Source: Coprinus comatus
Taxonomy: Eukaryota; Basidiomycota; Agaricomycetes; Agaricales; Agaricaceae
DNA length: 64,000 bases
Assembly: GCA_034638255.1 (NCBI GenBank)
Contig: JAWPGT010000006.1
Coordinates: 744,001 to 808,000 of the forward strand
Reading direction: 5' to 3'
Positions within the stretch are counted from its first letter, which is position 1. Every line of letters starts with the position of its first letter. The position numbers were made by a program, and so were the translations under genes. The notes beneath the pieces were generated by a model that was given only the letters and a program-made list of their open reading frames with translations, was not told the DNA's origin and did no database searches. Of this stretch, positions 12,690-25,129 are shown one piece after another.

Positions 12690-13746
12690 ATGCCGACGTC
12701 TACTACACCCTCTGACTTGTTAGCAACTTTGGCAAGCGATGGAGGATCATTTGGTGATGGTATTGCTGTTACTGAGGTACCAAATGGAAATAGTAGTAGT
12801 ATGCAACGTACTGCCAGTTATTTCTTTGGATTCCTCGTTAGTTTTGTGGTGTTGGTTTCCGTAAGCGTGGTTTGTGGGCTTTTATCAAGGAGAAGGATTA
12901 TTGATAGGAGAAGAAGGATGTTGGATTGGACTTTACAACCTTGGACAGAAAATATGCAAGATGGGGAAATTCAAATTCCTGCTTTAATCCAAAAGGAGTA
13001 TGTTAAAGTCCACCCCGTGAATCAATCATCAGATTGGAAGGAATTAATTGTGAGTGTTTTAATTTTAATTTTAATATCTCTGTTTTTATCAACTTGCCCT
13101 TTTTGTTTCGTTATAGCCGTTGGCCGTAAAAGGAGTCAATGGAAAAGAATTTCAGCCTCCAGATGATACTTTGGCAATTTCTCATTCGACTATTGTAACT
13201 TCAGGAAGTTATGGTCAGAGAAGTAGCCAAAATTTACCTGTAATGACGTTGACTATCTCTACCGCCACCACAACGACCACTGCCACCCACTCTAATCCCA
13301 ACAATGAATCCTTAACAAGATCAAATTCTAACAATTCAAGCCATGAACCCTATCCTCATCATCAAAGCACCCCCAATATCATCATATCGCAGCAACACAT
13401 ACAGATAGGTGAATCGTTTAATGCCAATGCGAGGCAAAATCGGCCTGGTTTCTTTCAACACTTCACTCCCAAATTGTGGCACAACTTTCCGATTGGAAGA
13501 AGAAACAGGGGACGAGTGGAGCACGTTAATGACGATATTGAACAAGGTCATCATGATGATTGCTCCGCATACGACGAGAAAGGTGGTCATGAAGAGAAAG
13601 ATGAGGAGAGGGAGAGGTTTGTAGAGGTTGCTGTCATGATTGAAATGCCTTCTCCTTATTCAGAGCAAGGAGACCGTATGCGCGAGTACGAATTTGGTAT
13701 TGCGCAGGTTCCTTTACATGATCAAGTTGACTGTATAAAATCCTAG
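12690..13746 (+). CDS. Putative single-pass membrane protein, function unknown
   Basis: Two exons (12690-13049 and about 13117-13746) join in frame to about 329 residues. The first ~45 residues are Ser/Thr-rich with no clear signal peptide, then comes one strong transmembrane segment (SYFFGFLVSFVVLVSVSVVCG) followed at once by the positive stop-transfer cluster SRRRIIDRRRR, so the long C-terminus should be cytosolic. That tail has a Ser/Thr/His-rich region (TATTTTATHSNPNN), then an acidic section (EKGGHEEKDEERERF). I see no catalytic motif and no RING cysteines. I chose the ATG at 12690 because upstream in-frame sequence is low-complexity and lacks a better start. The layout recalls many agaric orphan membrane proteins; the gene model is good, the function unknown. 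Confidence 0.7.
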
Positions 13747-13965
13747 GCTTGGTTGTGGTTCCAAGTTATGTGTTAGTACCGTAATAATGCCATAGCGTCG
13801 ACTCGTCATATTTCTTGACTTCAACGTTCAGAGTGACCGTTGACACACTGCATATTGATATCTGGAAACATCTATTCACTCAATAATCAAAGCAAAGCGG
13901 TCTCGTAATTAAAAGACACAACCGCTACCATTGATTAATGTTCGTCTCAAACAACCCTTCGTGCT

Positions 13966-14513
13966 CATGATTTCTTGTCGTCATTCGTCTGTTTAATGAT
14001 TCCGAGGTCGACAATGGCACCGTCCGCCAGCACATCTGCAGCCTTTCGGCCTTCTTTGGCAACTGCTTGAGCCTGACGAAGGAATTCTTGTTCTACAGTC
14101 TTAGCACGTTGTAGCTATGGAAACGAAGTGCGTCAGTACAACCCATGTTTTCACAGTGAACAAGGCTATACCTCTTTCGGGTGGTGTAGGCACTCCAGAT
14201 AGTCTCCGTATTGCAAAATACAGTGCTTTGGGTCATCGGTACCCGCATAACACTGATCAGAAAATTAGTATACCATTCATGGACTCCTTTTAAGTAATTT
14301 TACACACCTTCGAGAAGTCCTGCCAGTAAGCAAAGCATCGCGGACGCCCTAAAGACGAGGCAGGTTAACACCGTGTAGGACAATTCCGGCGAAGTATGTG
14401 GAGGCCAGAGTGGAAGTTGATATTCTCACCTCCTGTAAATCCAAAGCCAGACTATAGATAAGAGTTATTCAGTTAAAATTCGACGGTTTAAAGACGAAAA
14501 TACTGACTGCCAT
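13966..14513 (-). CDS. NDUFS5: Complex I accessory subunit, twin CX9C (NDUFS5 / 15 kDa type)
   Basis: Small intermembrane-space subunit of mitochondrial NADH:ubiquinone oxidoreductase. Five short exons on the minus strand join to about 100 residues: MA|SGFGFTGG|RPRCFAYWQDFSK|CYAGTDDPKHC...LHHPKE|LQRAKTVEQEFLRQ..., ending DDKKS at 13966. Two exact CX9C motifs are seen, C-FAYWQDFSK-C and C-ILQYGDYLE-C, the signature of proteins folded by the Mia40 relay. The start codon at 14513 is followed by a single further codon before the first intron, as in other fungi whose protein begins MASGFG. It is easily missed because no exon is long. It is divergent from the GET5-like gene with only 184 bp between the start codons, so the two probably share a promoter region. 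Confidence 0.88.
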
Positions 14514-14697
14514 GATTCTTCGTTGTACACCGTGTTTGAGCGTTTCTGACCGGACTCAAGTGTCACAATTCCGTGACCTTTTACCACGTGATCCATGTCG
14601 TGACAATACCGGATATGTGGGCGATTAGATGACATATCTCCAATACTGTACGTCCTCTTCATCATGTACAATATCTGTTATGCTGATAATCCTTTAG
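14514..14697. promoter_or_regulatory. Divergent promoter, complex I subunit / GET5-like gene
   Basis: The only space between two start codons facing away from each other (14513 minus, 14698 plus). It must hold both 5' UTRs and promoters. No clear TATA box is visible. A CCACGTGAT motif at about 14584-14592 contains the palindrome CACGTG, an E-box of the kind bound by bHLH factors. Confidence 0.5.
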
Positions 14698-15936
14698 ATG
14701 TCAGAACAAGCAGAACTAGCATTTGCTAGAACATATCTGAACACGCTGGCCACGCAGCCCATCACATATGCTAATGACTACCAACAGCCCCCAGAGAATT
14801 CACTTAAACGAGTTCCCACTTTTCCTGTATGTGTTGAGGTTGATAAATATCTGATGGAGTAATAAATCTAGGCCTCGTAACTTTGTTGAGTACAGGTCCA
14901 GCTACCTCCCCCACCGAAGCGACGAAACGTTGAAAGCTCTGGTGCATCGTCTTCTGGTACGTCTTCGAAATACCGATATTTCGGGATCTGAATAGCTCAC
15001 GAAAACGCTATTTATTCAATGAATCTTGGACGATGTTGTAAAACAACTATTTCTTCTAACCTCTGGGCTTCACTTCGGTTACCTCAAATATTGATGTTGA
15101 CGTTAATCCATGTGCTCCATCAACGTATACCAAACACGACTCATCAACACACACCGCACACGACCTTCATTTTGAACATGCACAGCCCCAACTCAATTCA
15201 CTTTGACTTTTAAATCGTTGAAGCCTCCCGCTTCATACACACTTACTGTTTCTCCTACCGACACCATCGCCACTATCAAATCGCAACTCGCCACAACCCA
15301 TCCTACCGCTCCTCCCGCAGACGCACAAAGATTACTTGTTAAAGGGAAAGCTCTCGCAGACGCGAAATTATTGAAGGAATACAACATTCAGGAAGGCGAT
15401 ACCGTTAATTTGATGATTAAACCTGGTGTCAATTGGGATCCTACTGTACCGAAAGAACCGCCAACCATGCCTAACTCGTCACTCTCCGTTGAGAATGCCA
15501 GTAGTGGACCTACCACTCCTGCACGAAGCTCGAAGGGACATAAGCATTCGCGCACACCCTCAATTGTCCTGAGTCCAAGTCCATCAATCGATGCACAAGG
15601 AACCACAGCAGAGAAGGATATACTGTTAACGCTGGATTCATCTGAGGATTTGCCACCGCCCATGGCAACTGAAGTCTTTTCAACGTATCACCGAACCATT
15701 TCGAATCCCGAATATTGGGAGAAGCTTTTGGAATTCTTGAAGTGAGTGCTTATGTTGCGGTGGCAATAGGGTTTATATTGACAGCGGTTCTCCTATCAAG
15801 GTCCGAGTTTACGACGGAGGACGATGCTTTACAAGCTTGGGAAGACTATCTCCGTGCAAGTAAGGGTGCTTTGACGGCCAGCGAGATTGCGAAGGTTCGC
15901 GATGTTATTGGTGTTGTGGGAATGGCAGGAACCTAA
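14698..15936 (+). CDS. GET5: Ubiquitin-like protein of the GET5/UBL4A type
   Basis: GET5 links Get4 and Sgt2 to hand tail-anchored membrane proteins to the ER. Exon 1 gives MSEQAELAFARTYLNTLATQ then YANDYQQPPENSL and PPPPKRR, the Get4-binding N-terminal part of the family. After an intron of about 228 nt (long for this genome) comes a ubiquitin fold (about 75 residues) with FKSLKPPASYTLTVSP, DTIATIKSQLA, AQRLLVKGKALAD and GDTVNLMI. It then has a Ser/Pro-rich linker (KGHKHSRTPSIVLSPSPS) and a C-terminal helical part split by an intron (YWEKLLEFLK|SEFTTEDDALQAWEDYLRA), ending at 15936. Animal UBL4A lacks such a long linker. The call rests on the N-terminal block plus Ubl order. A short extra exon inside the long intron is possible. 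Confidence 0.85.
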
Positions 15937-18537
15937 AAAAAAAAGTGATTTTCTTTGGGGTGTCTATATTCTTGTGATTCTCATTTAATGTATCGCAACC
16001 ACTGTATGAGTTCAAGTGATAGTTATGATTTCAGCTTTGAGGGAGCCGCTTCAAGTTTCAAGCTGTAAAAAAAATCGAGAAAGGGTGGCTCAAACACACT
16101 TATTCTACAATTTAAGTTAGGTACAATGAGTCGCATGTCCCAATGAGTATTTATTTGATCTACATCACAGTTGCATCCAACAGTGCACATGGATCATATG
16201 CATAAAGAGAATCTGGATGATCCACTGAAAGGAATTTTACTCCGAGATCCGAAGGCAGAGGTTCCCCTGGTTGCTACCGGAAGCATGTTGCTGCAATGAA
16301 GCCTTTTCAACAGGATATGCTGGTTAGCATTTGCTGAATTTCAGACTTCAAGGCCGGGCGTGTTTATCTCAGAGTATGTTTGGAGGTTTGAGGCTGGAGG
16401 ATATATATATCTATTAATGTATGTTATATATCGTATGTGTCGCATCCATTGTGGAAAATACAATACACAAGTATAGGTACAAAAATGAAGGTTAGCATGA
16501 GGCCTTGAGGGATGGTTCGCGCTTAAGACTGGTTCCGGGGATGAGTAGAGCTAAAATCTCAAGTCCTCTGAATCAGTCATCCGAATTGCTTGGCACCTAA
16601 TTGACACCCACACGAAAAATGCATGTGCAATTGGCGATCGATTAATTGACCCGATTATGTAGAAAAAATTGTGTACATGGCTCAAGTGTTTGATATCGAA
16701 TAATCCATTGTTATACATGACGTAGAAGTACACGATGCAGAGTCCAGAGGCGATTACTAACTCGTTAATCACAAGTGAATCCGGAAGAAATAAAATAAGA
16801 TATACCCGAGATATACACCATGAGTGTTAAATTTTGTTTTGAATGTTGAAGTCAAGAGATTGTGCGGGAAAGGTGGAAGAAACTATATATGCAGTCGAGT
16901 TTATAAACAAGCATGGCATCGATATACATAGTTTTTCGCTGAATAGGTGGACGCGATCAAGAACTTGCTCTCAGTTGACACGCAGTGCCGGTATCTGCCG
17001 TTGATGGTACTCTTCTTTCTCTACAAAGGATATTCTATTTATTTTGATATTTTGAACCTCAAGATGCTCCTGTTCATCCGCGTACTCCATCACGGTACTC
17101 CGGGGTACTCCGTATCTACACTTGGCTCTGTACAGGACTTGTATGTTACCTAGATATGCACCCTATTAGTTCGCATCCAGTTCCAAGCCATCATCGGATA
17201 CGCAATTGATTCGGTAATTGACATTTAAATTAATTGACGGCTAATGATGCATCCCCAGATCGTGGCGTTCTCAGCTCAAGCGCTCAAGTGGCTGTCAAGA
17301 ATATAAAGGAGAAAAGAAGGCCCAGCCCCAAGCATCATAGTAGCTGCCACGGCCAGTGTGTATTTACGTGAGTTTTTTCTCGCACAAAAGACCGCGGGCC
17401 TGACGTTGGCGTTGAAGTCGGAACACCAGTGAGAGTATTAAGAGTCCAGACTTCCATGGAAAGCCCAAGATAACCACCGCACTCCGAACACCCCATGGCA
17501 TCAAAATGTCATCATAAGAACTTGGATGGTGAAGAACCTTTTTTTAGATAACGTGGACAGTGTTCCACATGGTACCAATTTTCTGAGTGGCAGGTCTTGG
17601 ACAGGTCAACCGGTCATGCTTGGGTGTTTGCTTGTTTATATGGGAATAGCTCCTCCGTTCACAGGAATCTTGTAGAATATGGTATAATTGGGTAACACAC
17701 TCTCATAACGGGTTGTTTTTATCATTCCTTGTTAATGTTATCCGCTATGGGTTTCTTACTGGTGCTAGATGCTACTCTTACCATAATTCGGAGGTATGTA
17801 TAATCGATTCCATCATTGTTCATAGTAGCATTTGTTGTATATTAGTAAATCGGTTGTTCACGTTCTCAATTACTCGACCGCGGAAAGAAAAAAATGATTA
17901 TAGCTACCAATTTATACCCAAATTGTAAGGATTCACCAAGAACCTCAGCGGCGTCTTGACGCCCTTAAGGAACATGGAAATGTGGTTTTTCTTTAGGGCC
18001 CGAAGGAAACACTGGCACCAGTTTGGAGCATCTTCCAACTTCGGAAAGGCACCAATCCCCTGTTCGAGGAAGCACTTTACGAGACTTACTATGATCTACT
18101 ACCTTCTATTACTATTACTGACCACAGACTAGCCCCACAACCAGCTCCATGTTCCTGTCAACTTCACCTGAGTGGTGTCAGTATGCTACATCGCCGTCAG
18201 GAGCCTTGGGCATTCCGAGTTGAAGATAACACACAATCAAATTAAAGACATTCATTGGAGATATCGTGTCACAGAGATGCAGTAAGAAGGATAAACGTTA
18301 TGAACAAAGTTTCCAGAGATAACATCTTATTATAGAAATGATGATGCATGACCTTAGAAGAACCCGGTTCATTCTCTTAAATAGATTGTGCCAATTTGGT
18401 ATGGATTGTCCCCAAGGCCAGGCCAGGTGTTCACCACCGGTGAATCGATTGAATACTATTCCTAGCTATTTTACCATCATTCATTAAATGAACCACAAGG
18501 TTCAATATTTTCGTGATGTTTTTATCTCAATGATGCC

Positions 18538-18605
18538 CATCAAGTAGTACCTACCACCAATATCGGACCGCCGATGGGGTTGGTGGCTACTAGCAATACT
18601 TGATG
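18538..18605. repeat. Imperfect 68-bp inverted repeat
   Basis: Outer arms CATCAAGTA (18538-18546) and TACTTGATG (18597-18605) are exact reverse complements. Inner arms CTACCACCAA and TTGGTGG also pair, around a spacer that itself contains CGG-ACCG-CCG. Could be a small foldback element or a transcribed hairpin. Confidence 0.55.
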
Positions 18606-19101
18606 TTGGATGATAAACCATTACCCCTTTAGACGTATGTCTACGCTGTTTTCCAACTAACTATCATTGTAACTTGTCACAAGCATACATACATCTATCT
18701 AAATCTATTAAATTGGATTAAATTGAAAGTAGTATTTAAATTCATGTTTCCTTGATTCCCGGAATCCATACTCGCCAAGGAAGTCTTTCTTCGGGTGTTG
18801 ATCTGCGAGATGGGTAACCATATGTTCGGAAAAATGGTAGTGTATAAAAGATACAAGACATGTCTTGAGATAAAAGCTCGAGCAGGTGGTTGTATGTATC
18901 TAACTCCGAACTGACTGTATCTATCTCCTCTGTGAATATATTTTAAGTCAGGGGTAACAAATTTATATTTAGCATACATGTTAATCAGATGTTGCGATAG
19001 CACCAGAACGCGACCACTGGTGCAATGAGACCGTATGAGATTAAGGATTAACTGTTTCAAGTTGTATATGTTCAATGTAGAGCATTTATGATACCGTTAA
19101 T

Positions 19102-19149
19102 GGAGTGGAGGTTCAATAATACACCTGTGTGTATTACCTACTCTACTCC
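19102..19149. repeat. Imperfect 48-bp inverted repeat
   Basis: GGAGTGGAGG...AATACAC on the left pairs with GTGTATT...CTCTACTCC on the right with a few mismatches and a loop of two or three bases. Isolated in the gene-poor stretch; no target duplication is obvious. Confidence 0.5.
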
Positions 19150-20285
19150 ACCTAACAATACATACATTCTTCAATCATTTTTTATGTATATAGATAGAAA
19201 TGATTAACGAGAGTTGAAACCATTTCCGTTTGTGTATCCCGCCCTTCCTGTTCCGTATAAGCGGATGAAGATGATGGTGTCTATTGAATATATATACGGC
19301 ATTCTCTTACAACGATTATATTTTAGTTACTGTTTCAGTGTTTTAGACGTTTCCGGGTGCACAACATTCTCATTAGGGAATTTTAATTTTCTATAGTTCT
19401 TGAACTTATTAGATAGGGGAGAAAGCACAGGTCTCGAGCAGGTGCTTTCGGAGGAGTCACGATTCTGTGTGGTTGGTTGAGTAACCTGCCTGCGGTGATT
19501 GGGGTATATAGATTTCAGAATACTCACCAGATACTACTTACCATCATTCGACCATCATTCGCATCATTTGTTTACGCTTAGCCTTGATGTATCATGAGGT
19601 GGTTTTCCATATCCTGACTTACGGATGATAAGATCAACGCATGTTCACCATGCAGCCAGGACCCAATATCTACAGAGAGCTGAATATTGCGAACATGACC
19701 TTTTGGATTCTGTCGTTCAAGATTTCTGGGTTTTGCCTAGATTGACACTCTCCGTCGACCTGTCAATTGGTTCTCAAAAAATATACCAGAAATCATCAAA
19801 AAAGAAGGTGAAAACTCAATACTCGGCACCAGAGCCCTCACGTCAGATACACTTGCAATGACCCAATTTGTACCCAATTCCCCCCGCCTTAGCATCCCGG
19901 GGTCCCATACAAGCCCATACAAGCTTTAGAGCATTTGGTGTGGGGACTTGGCGATAGTCGATGGGAAAAGGTGGATCTCGGATGCATGCTACAAATGAAA
20001 TTCCCATCCAGGAGGGGTTGAGAAGGCATGGTCCTTGTGGTCTTCTCAGATCTCCTATGGCGATACGCCGCCTGAAATGGAGCCCCACCAACTCTTGTAT
20101 CACACGAACCCAGCATAGCTGAATCGATTCGTTCCTAGCAACATGATGGAACCATACGGTGCTATTACCTTCTGCGGTTCTACACCGTACAAAAGGCAAA
20201 TGGGCGACAACACTTAATCTCCTGCTTCATCCCCACTGACCGCGTGGAAAGCAAGTCCACCTGTACCCCAGGACAACGCCCAGCA

Positions 20286-23193
20286 ATGGCTGACACCGGC
20301 GAGCTCAAATATCGTAATAACGCTAGCAAGGAGAGCGACGAGAAGGTACACGAGAAGCATCACTCCGAAGAGGGGTTATTGGAGGAGGAGAGTTTCGATG
20401 ACCACGATGCGTATGTTCCATATACTAGGAACAATTTATTCAGCTGAGGCGACTGGTATATCATTAGTTCAAAGCCTTTCCCTATCGACCCGAATGAACC
20501 AGAGGAGACCCATCAACTCACCTTCAGAGCTATCTTCGTCGGTTGTGTCCTTGGTGCAATCGGTAGGTTCTGTTGCTCTTCTTCATTTTAACCATCTGGA
20601 ACCGAAAGATTAGTTGGTGCTTCTAACATCTATCTTGGCTTGAAAACGGGTTTCACTTTCGGTCCTCAATTATTCGGTGTACGTGCATCTTCCTTTAGAA
20701 TTACGTGTCAGAGTATAACCTCCCCTTTGTAGGCCATATTCGGTTTTGCTATTCTCAAGCCGTTTTCAAAGATGATTCCCGAGTCGGGCATTCTTAACAA
20801 GTTGCTTGGTGGCCCCTTCGGTCCCAAGGAGAATTGTACCGTGCAAAGGTGATTGCATTATTTTATCTGCAGTATGATTATTTATCTGACGTCAATTCCA
20901 GCGCTGCAACTGGTAAGCTATGGCCCATAGCCTATTTTAAGCAAGATACTGACGCAAAGCAGCTTCTGGTGGATTGGGTATTCTTTTCGTGTCGGCTGTT
21001 CCTGCTATGTACCGCATGCAACTCCTCTCCGATCTTCCTCAACAGGATATTGGCAAATTGATTGCCCTTACTGTCTGCGCTGGTTTCTTCGGTGTCTTCT
21101 TCGTCATTCCCCTTCGTAAATACTATATCATTCACCAGAAACTCACCTTCCCGACACCTGCTGCTACTGTGAGTTGATTCCAGTTTGATTGTTTTTCCGT
21201 CCAGCTCAGCCATTTTAGGCATACACTATCGCTCTCTCTGCACAATAGCAGAACTGGTGCTATTAGCGCCAGAAAGAAGTCGCTTGCTTTGCTTATTTCC
21301 TTCATTATCGTCTTTGTTTACAAAGTGATGACTGGATATGCCCCAGGAATTGTAAGGGCTCATCACAATTTTATCAATTAATAAGGTACTCATTTATCAC
21401 CCAAGATCTATGATTGGCACATTGGTTGGACCCTTTACCGTCTCGGTTTCACAAGCATGATTTCTCTTGAAAACTATGGCTGGATTATTGAGTTCACTCC
21501 CGCTTTCTTCGGTGCCGGTATGCTCAGTGGTCTTAATGCTAGTTGGAGTTTCTGTGAGTTTTTATTATTATCGTGATATGAGGCTACATATCACTGATAT
21601 AATATGATGGTTAGTCGGTGGTGCCATCCTTGCTTGGGGTATTAGTGCGTATCTTCACTCATCGTCCTTTTTTTTCTTTCACCTTGCTCATATCAATATA
21701 GTTGCTCCCTCAATTGTCAAGAACGGTCTCGCATTCGGCGTCGTCGTTAGCGACGAGTATCCTCTTGTTTCATACCTCGGTCTTTCGTTCGCAGACCCCG
21801 AGCTCTACGTTACCAGACCTTCTCCTCGCTACTGGCTTCTATGGCCTGGTGTCCTGATTATGTTGTTGTATAGTTTTGCTGACGTCGCTCTAACAATGGG
21901 ACCTATGTTCCTTCGTAAGTGTTTTGGGAAAAAGTTCCCACGCGGTTTACTAATTATCGTACAGAAATTAAGTCCGAACATCTCAACCCCGTCGGTTGGT
22001 TCAAAAAGAGGGATGCAGAACTCGACCCCGAGGACGAGGATCAGGTGAGTATAACTTGACTTTTTTCCGACTACTTCAAGTGAACTAACCTTCATTACTT
22101 CAGACTCCCTTAGAAGACCGTATTCCTACCTCCTGGTGGACCACTGGCCTTCTGGCCAGCACAATCATGTCCTGTGCTATCCTTGCTACCCAGTTCCACA
22201 TGAACGTTGGTGAAGCTCTCCTGTCACACTATTCTTGGCTTTATCTTCTCTTTCATTGGTGTCCAATCCTCTGGTGCCACTGACGTTAACCCTGTTTCCA
22301 CTGTTGCCAAAGCCTCTCAACTCATCTTCGGTGGTATCACCAAGGGAACTGGACTCGCAATTAAGCCCGCTCAGACACTCAACTTGACCGCTGGTGTAGT
22401 CAGTGCTGGAGCCGCTGCACAAGCTTCCGACATGACTGGTGACTTGAAGTCTGGTTACCTCCTACGTGCTAAGCCTCGCAACCAGTTCATCGCACAACTC
22501 TGCGGTTCCGTCGTCGCTGTCTTCCTTTGCTCCGGTCTTTTCATCCTCTTCACCAAGGCCTCTCCTTGTATTATGTAAGAGCTACTAATCATCCGCTAGA
22601 GCAATATTCTGATAATTACTTCAGTAACGATGTAGCGCCTGGTGAGCGTTGTGCCTATGGTGCACCTTCCGTCGCAGCATGGGCAGCTGTTGCCATTGCT
22701 GTTACCAGCCCTCGTCTCCGTAAGCCGTATCCCATCTTTTGACGGTAACAGTATACTCACCTAAGTTTTATAGCCATCCCCAGGTCTTCTGGTATCACCG
22801 CAATCGTTCTTGGTATCGTCAGTGTACTCAGTGTGGTTGTGAAACACTTCTGGGTCCCCAAGAAATACCATCACTGGGTTCCCAACTGGAATGCTGTTGG
22901 TCTCGCTTTCGTCGTTCCTCAATTATACTACCCCATTGCCATGGCTGTAGGATCTGTGGTCTGCTACTTCTGGCAGAAACGCAGCCCCGCCAATTATGAT
23001 ATGTACATGTTCGCCCTCTCCGCCGGCCTTCTTGCAGGAGAAGGTCTTGGTGGTGTATTCCAAGCATTGTTGGCAATTGTTGGTGTCGATGGTGGCAGTA
23101 AGTTTTATGTTCATCGAAATGACTATAATGCTCACCTACTTTTTAGAATATGGTACTGCGATTGGATGTCCTGGACTGGAGTACTGTGGATAA
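20286..23193 (+). CDS. OPT-family oligopeptide transporter, with two apparent frame breaks
   Basis: OPT proteins import small peptides (or metal conjugates) by proton symport through 12-16 membrane helices. The ATG at 20286 begins a hydrophilic acidic N-terminus (MADTGELKYR), then after an intron KPFPIDPNEPEETHQLTFRA leads into helix 1 with NIYLGLKTGFTFGPQLFG, the classic OPT motif. Later parts include GFGP-like GGPFGPKEN, PTPAAT, FGAGMLSGLNASWSFFGG, SSGATDVNPVSTVAK and KPRNQFIAQL, and the end ...GTAIGCPGLEYCG at 23193. About a dozen GT-AG introns are needed. Two places cannot be joined by splicing: near 21226-21245 (after AYTI, the SLHNSRTGA frame is one base off, in a CT-rich run) and near 22212-22228 (NVGEALLS to ILGFIFSFIG, also one base). 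Both look like single-base insertions. Either the gene is a recent pseudogene or the assembly has two errors; the rest of the frame is perfectly kept, which favours recent or artefactual breaks. Confidence 0.85.
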
Positions 23194-23680
23194 ATGCATC
23201 TCATTTCTCACAAAGTATAGCTTACGATTTGCAATTTTTTTTTAACTAACTCATGTTCTTGTATGACCTTTAATCGCGTGTATTTTTTTGAATAGTAATG
23301 ATTGAACTCACGCCACTCTACAAAGTCATTTCAAAGATGAGATAAATGAAGTGAACGTTGAACATTCAACCTCTGACACCTGTCCCGATCAGAGAGAGAA
23401 ACCATTAGAACCGCCGTGGGTTTACATCCAATTCAGTGATCAGTATACCAAATTACACTTATTTATATTCCTCGAGCACATGTACGAAAGTACGTGACCA
23501 TCCTAAACGCACTCGAAATTTCATTTATAGCCATAGCCATATGCTCTTTGGAGCCACAAGCGTCCTCCGAACTTTAAGCGATGTACTGGAGTAGGTTCTG
23601 TATTCCCTCGAAATGACTTCTTGAAGAAAGGTTCTACCTGTTTTTCTCCGAATGAGGGGTTAAAAGGAGGCATAGAGCCC
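23194..23680. other. Intergenic, OPT 3' side to GH12
   Basis: About 490 bp, AT-rich, with the OPT 3' UTR and presumed GH12 promoter. Nothing else recognised; an in-frame ATG at 23621 upstream of the GH12 start is judged unused because it would bury the signal peptide. Confidence 0.4.
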
Positions 23681-24911
23681 ATGGTTCACTCATCTCTACT
23701 ACTTGAAAACTACAAAAATGCGATTCCAACGGTCTTCCTTTCACTTGTACCATTGGCAACTTTTGTCAGTGCTCAAACTATCAGTGGTCGGTTCGATTGT
23801 CTACCTGCAGGTTCATACACTTTATGCCAAAATTTTGTGGGGATCCTGTAAGTCGTTTTTTTTTTATACATTGAATGTTTATGGGTGAACTAACATTATT
23901 GTCGTACAAAGTATCTGGTGTTGGCTCCGAGTCCTCTACTTTAATTAGTTCGTCTGGTAACACTGTATCGTGGTCAACGAACTATAATTGGGCAAACAAC
24001 CCTAACAGTGTTAAGAGTTGTGAGTTGTAGCGTGGTTATTCAGTGCGATATGCCTCTCAGTTGACCAATGATAGATCCCAATGTCATTCATAATACGGCC
24101 AAGGGCGTTCAAGTATGTTCATGAATGGTGATAGTAACGACAAACACCGATGACTTTGATATAGTTACAAGCCGTAACTTCGGCTCCTACAACCTGGAAC
24201 TGGAATTATAAGTCGAAAACTAGTGATCTGAGAGCTGATGTAGCGTAAGCGTCCTAAAGGTCTTCATTTACACATTAAGCTAATGGATTCTCGACTAGAT
24301 ATGACATCTGGACGGGTGTACCTTCGTCTGGTGATCCTGCATCTTCTGCATCTTCGTTTGAGATGTATGTACACATTTGAACGAGTACACTCACGAAACT
24401 CACAGCTCCTTTTTTGTATAGTATGATTTGGCTTTCCGGTCTTGGAGGGTGAGTAGCGTAATTGCTATATAGTATTATGCCCATACGAACGGTTTTAGTA
24501 TTCAACCTGTTGGCTCTCGGGTCACCTCTGGTATCTCTTTAGCTGGCCATACCTGGACATTATGGAGAGGACCAAATTCAAACTGGCAAGTTCTATCATT
24601 TGTTAGAGAAGGAGGGGATATCACCAACTTCAATGCGGATTTGAAAGTGTTCTTCGGTGCGCTACCATTTGGTTATAATCATTATTTTGGTTATCCGGTT
24701 AACCAGGAGGACCGTAGATTACATTGTACGCAATCAAGGCGTAGCAGCGACTCAGGTAAGCGGAAACAATCACAACTTGGGAATTTTTGAATCAATCATT
24801 GATGTCGGTTTACTTCTTCAGTTTATTCAGTCGATCCAAGCTGGTACTGAGCCATTCACTGGAACTGCAGAACTCATTACCACTAGCTATAGTGTTGCGG
24901 TCAACCATTAA
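23681..24911 (+). CDS. GH12 endoglucanase / xyloglucanase, secreted
   Basis: Glycoside hydrolase family 12 cuts beta-1,4-glucans or xyloglucan in plant walls with retention. From the ATG at 23681 the N-terminus is MVHSSLLLENYKN then a hydrophobic core (IPTVFLSLVPLATFVSA) and mature QTISGRFDC. Eight small introns break the gene. The key parts are all there: the nucleophile Glu in SFEIMIWLSGLGG, GHTWTLWRGPN, the strand VLSFVREGG, and the acid/base Glu in QAGTEPFTGTAEL near the C-terminus, with stop after AVNH at 24911. About 250 residues, the family norm for a catalytic domain alone, with no CBM. Joining the exons before DYIVRNQGV requires acceptor CCGTAG at about 24715. An alternative ATG (23718, other frame) would not give a signal peptide in frame with the enzyme. 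Confidence 0.9.
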
Positions 24912-25129
24912 AGAGTAGTACTTCATCTTGGCAGAATATTACTCTCCTTTCTGCGTTGTCTTATGTAGCTGTGTATTCACAAATTGGTGGTATCTCACCT
25001 TGCAAAAACCAAGATATCCACAAGTTAGGCTAATTAATAAGCACCGACAGAGAACTGGTGCACTACTTGCCGGAGCCGCCAGGAAATTCTATGGAAGTAC
25101 AAGGATGAGTCCGAGCGGGAAAGAAATGC

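Larger units (their letters stand above)
15937..20285. other. Gene-poor stretch of 4.3 kb
   Basis: The longest region without a convincing gene. Open frames here are short, lack conserved motifs and are not linked by plausible splice sites. Base use is AT-rich with scattered small palindromes: an imperfect hairpin at 18538-18605 and another at 19102-19149 (listed separately), and short GGTACTCCG repeats near 17090-17115. No long terminal repeats, transposase or reverse transcriptase motifs, and no RNA genes were recognised. It may be relic transposon DNA or hold non-coding transcripts; the sequence does not decide. Confidence 0.6.

Noticed and set aside
19843..20199. 118-codon minus-strand ORF before the OPT gene
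   Set aside because: Composition is not coding-like, no conserved motif; probably OPT promoter DNA.
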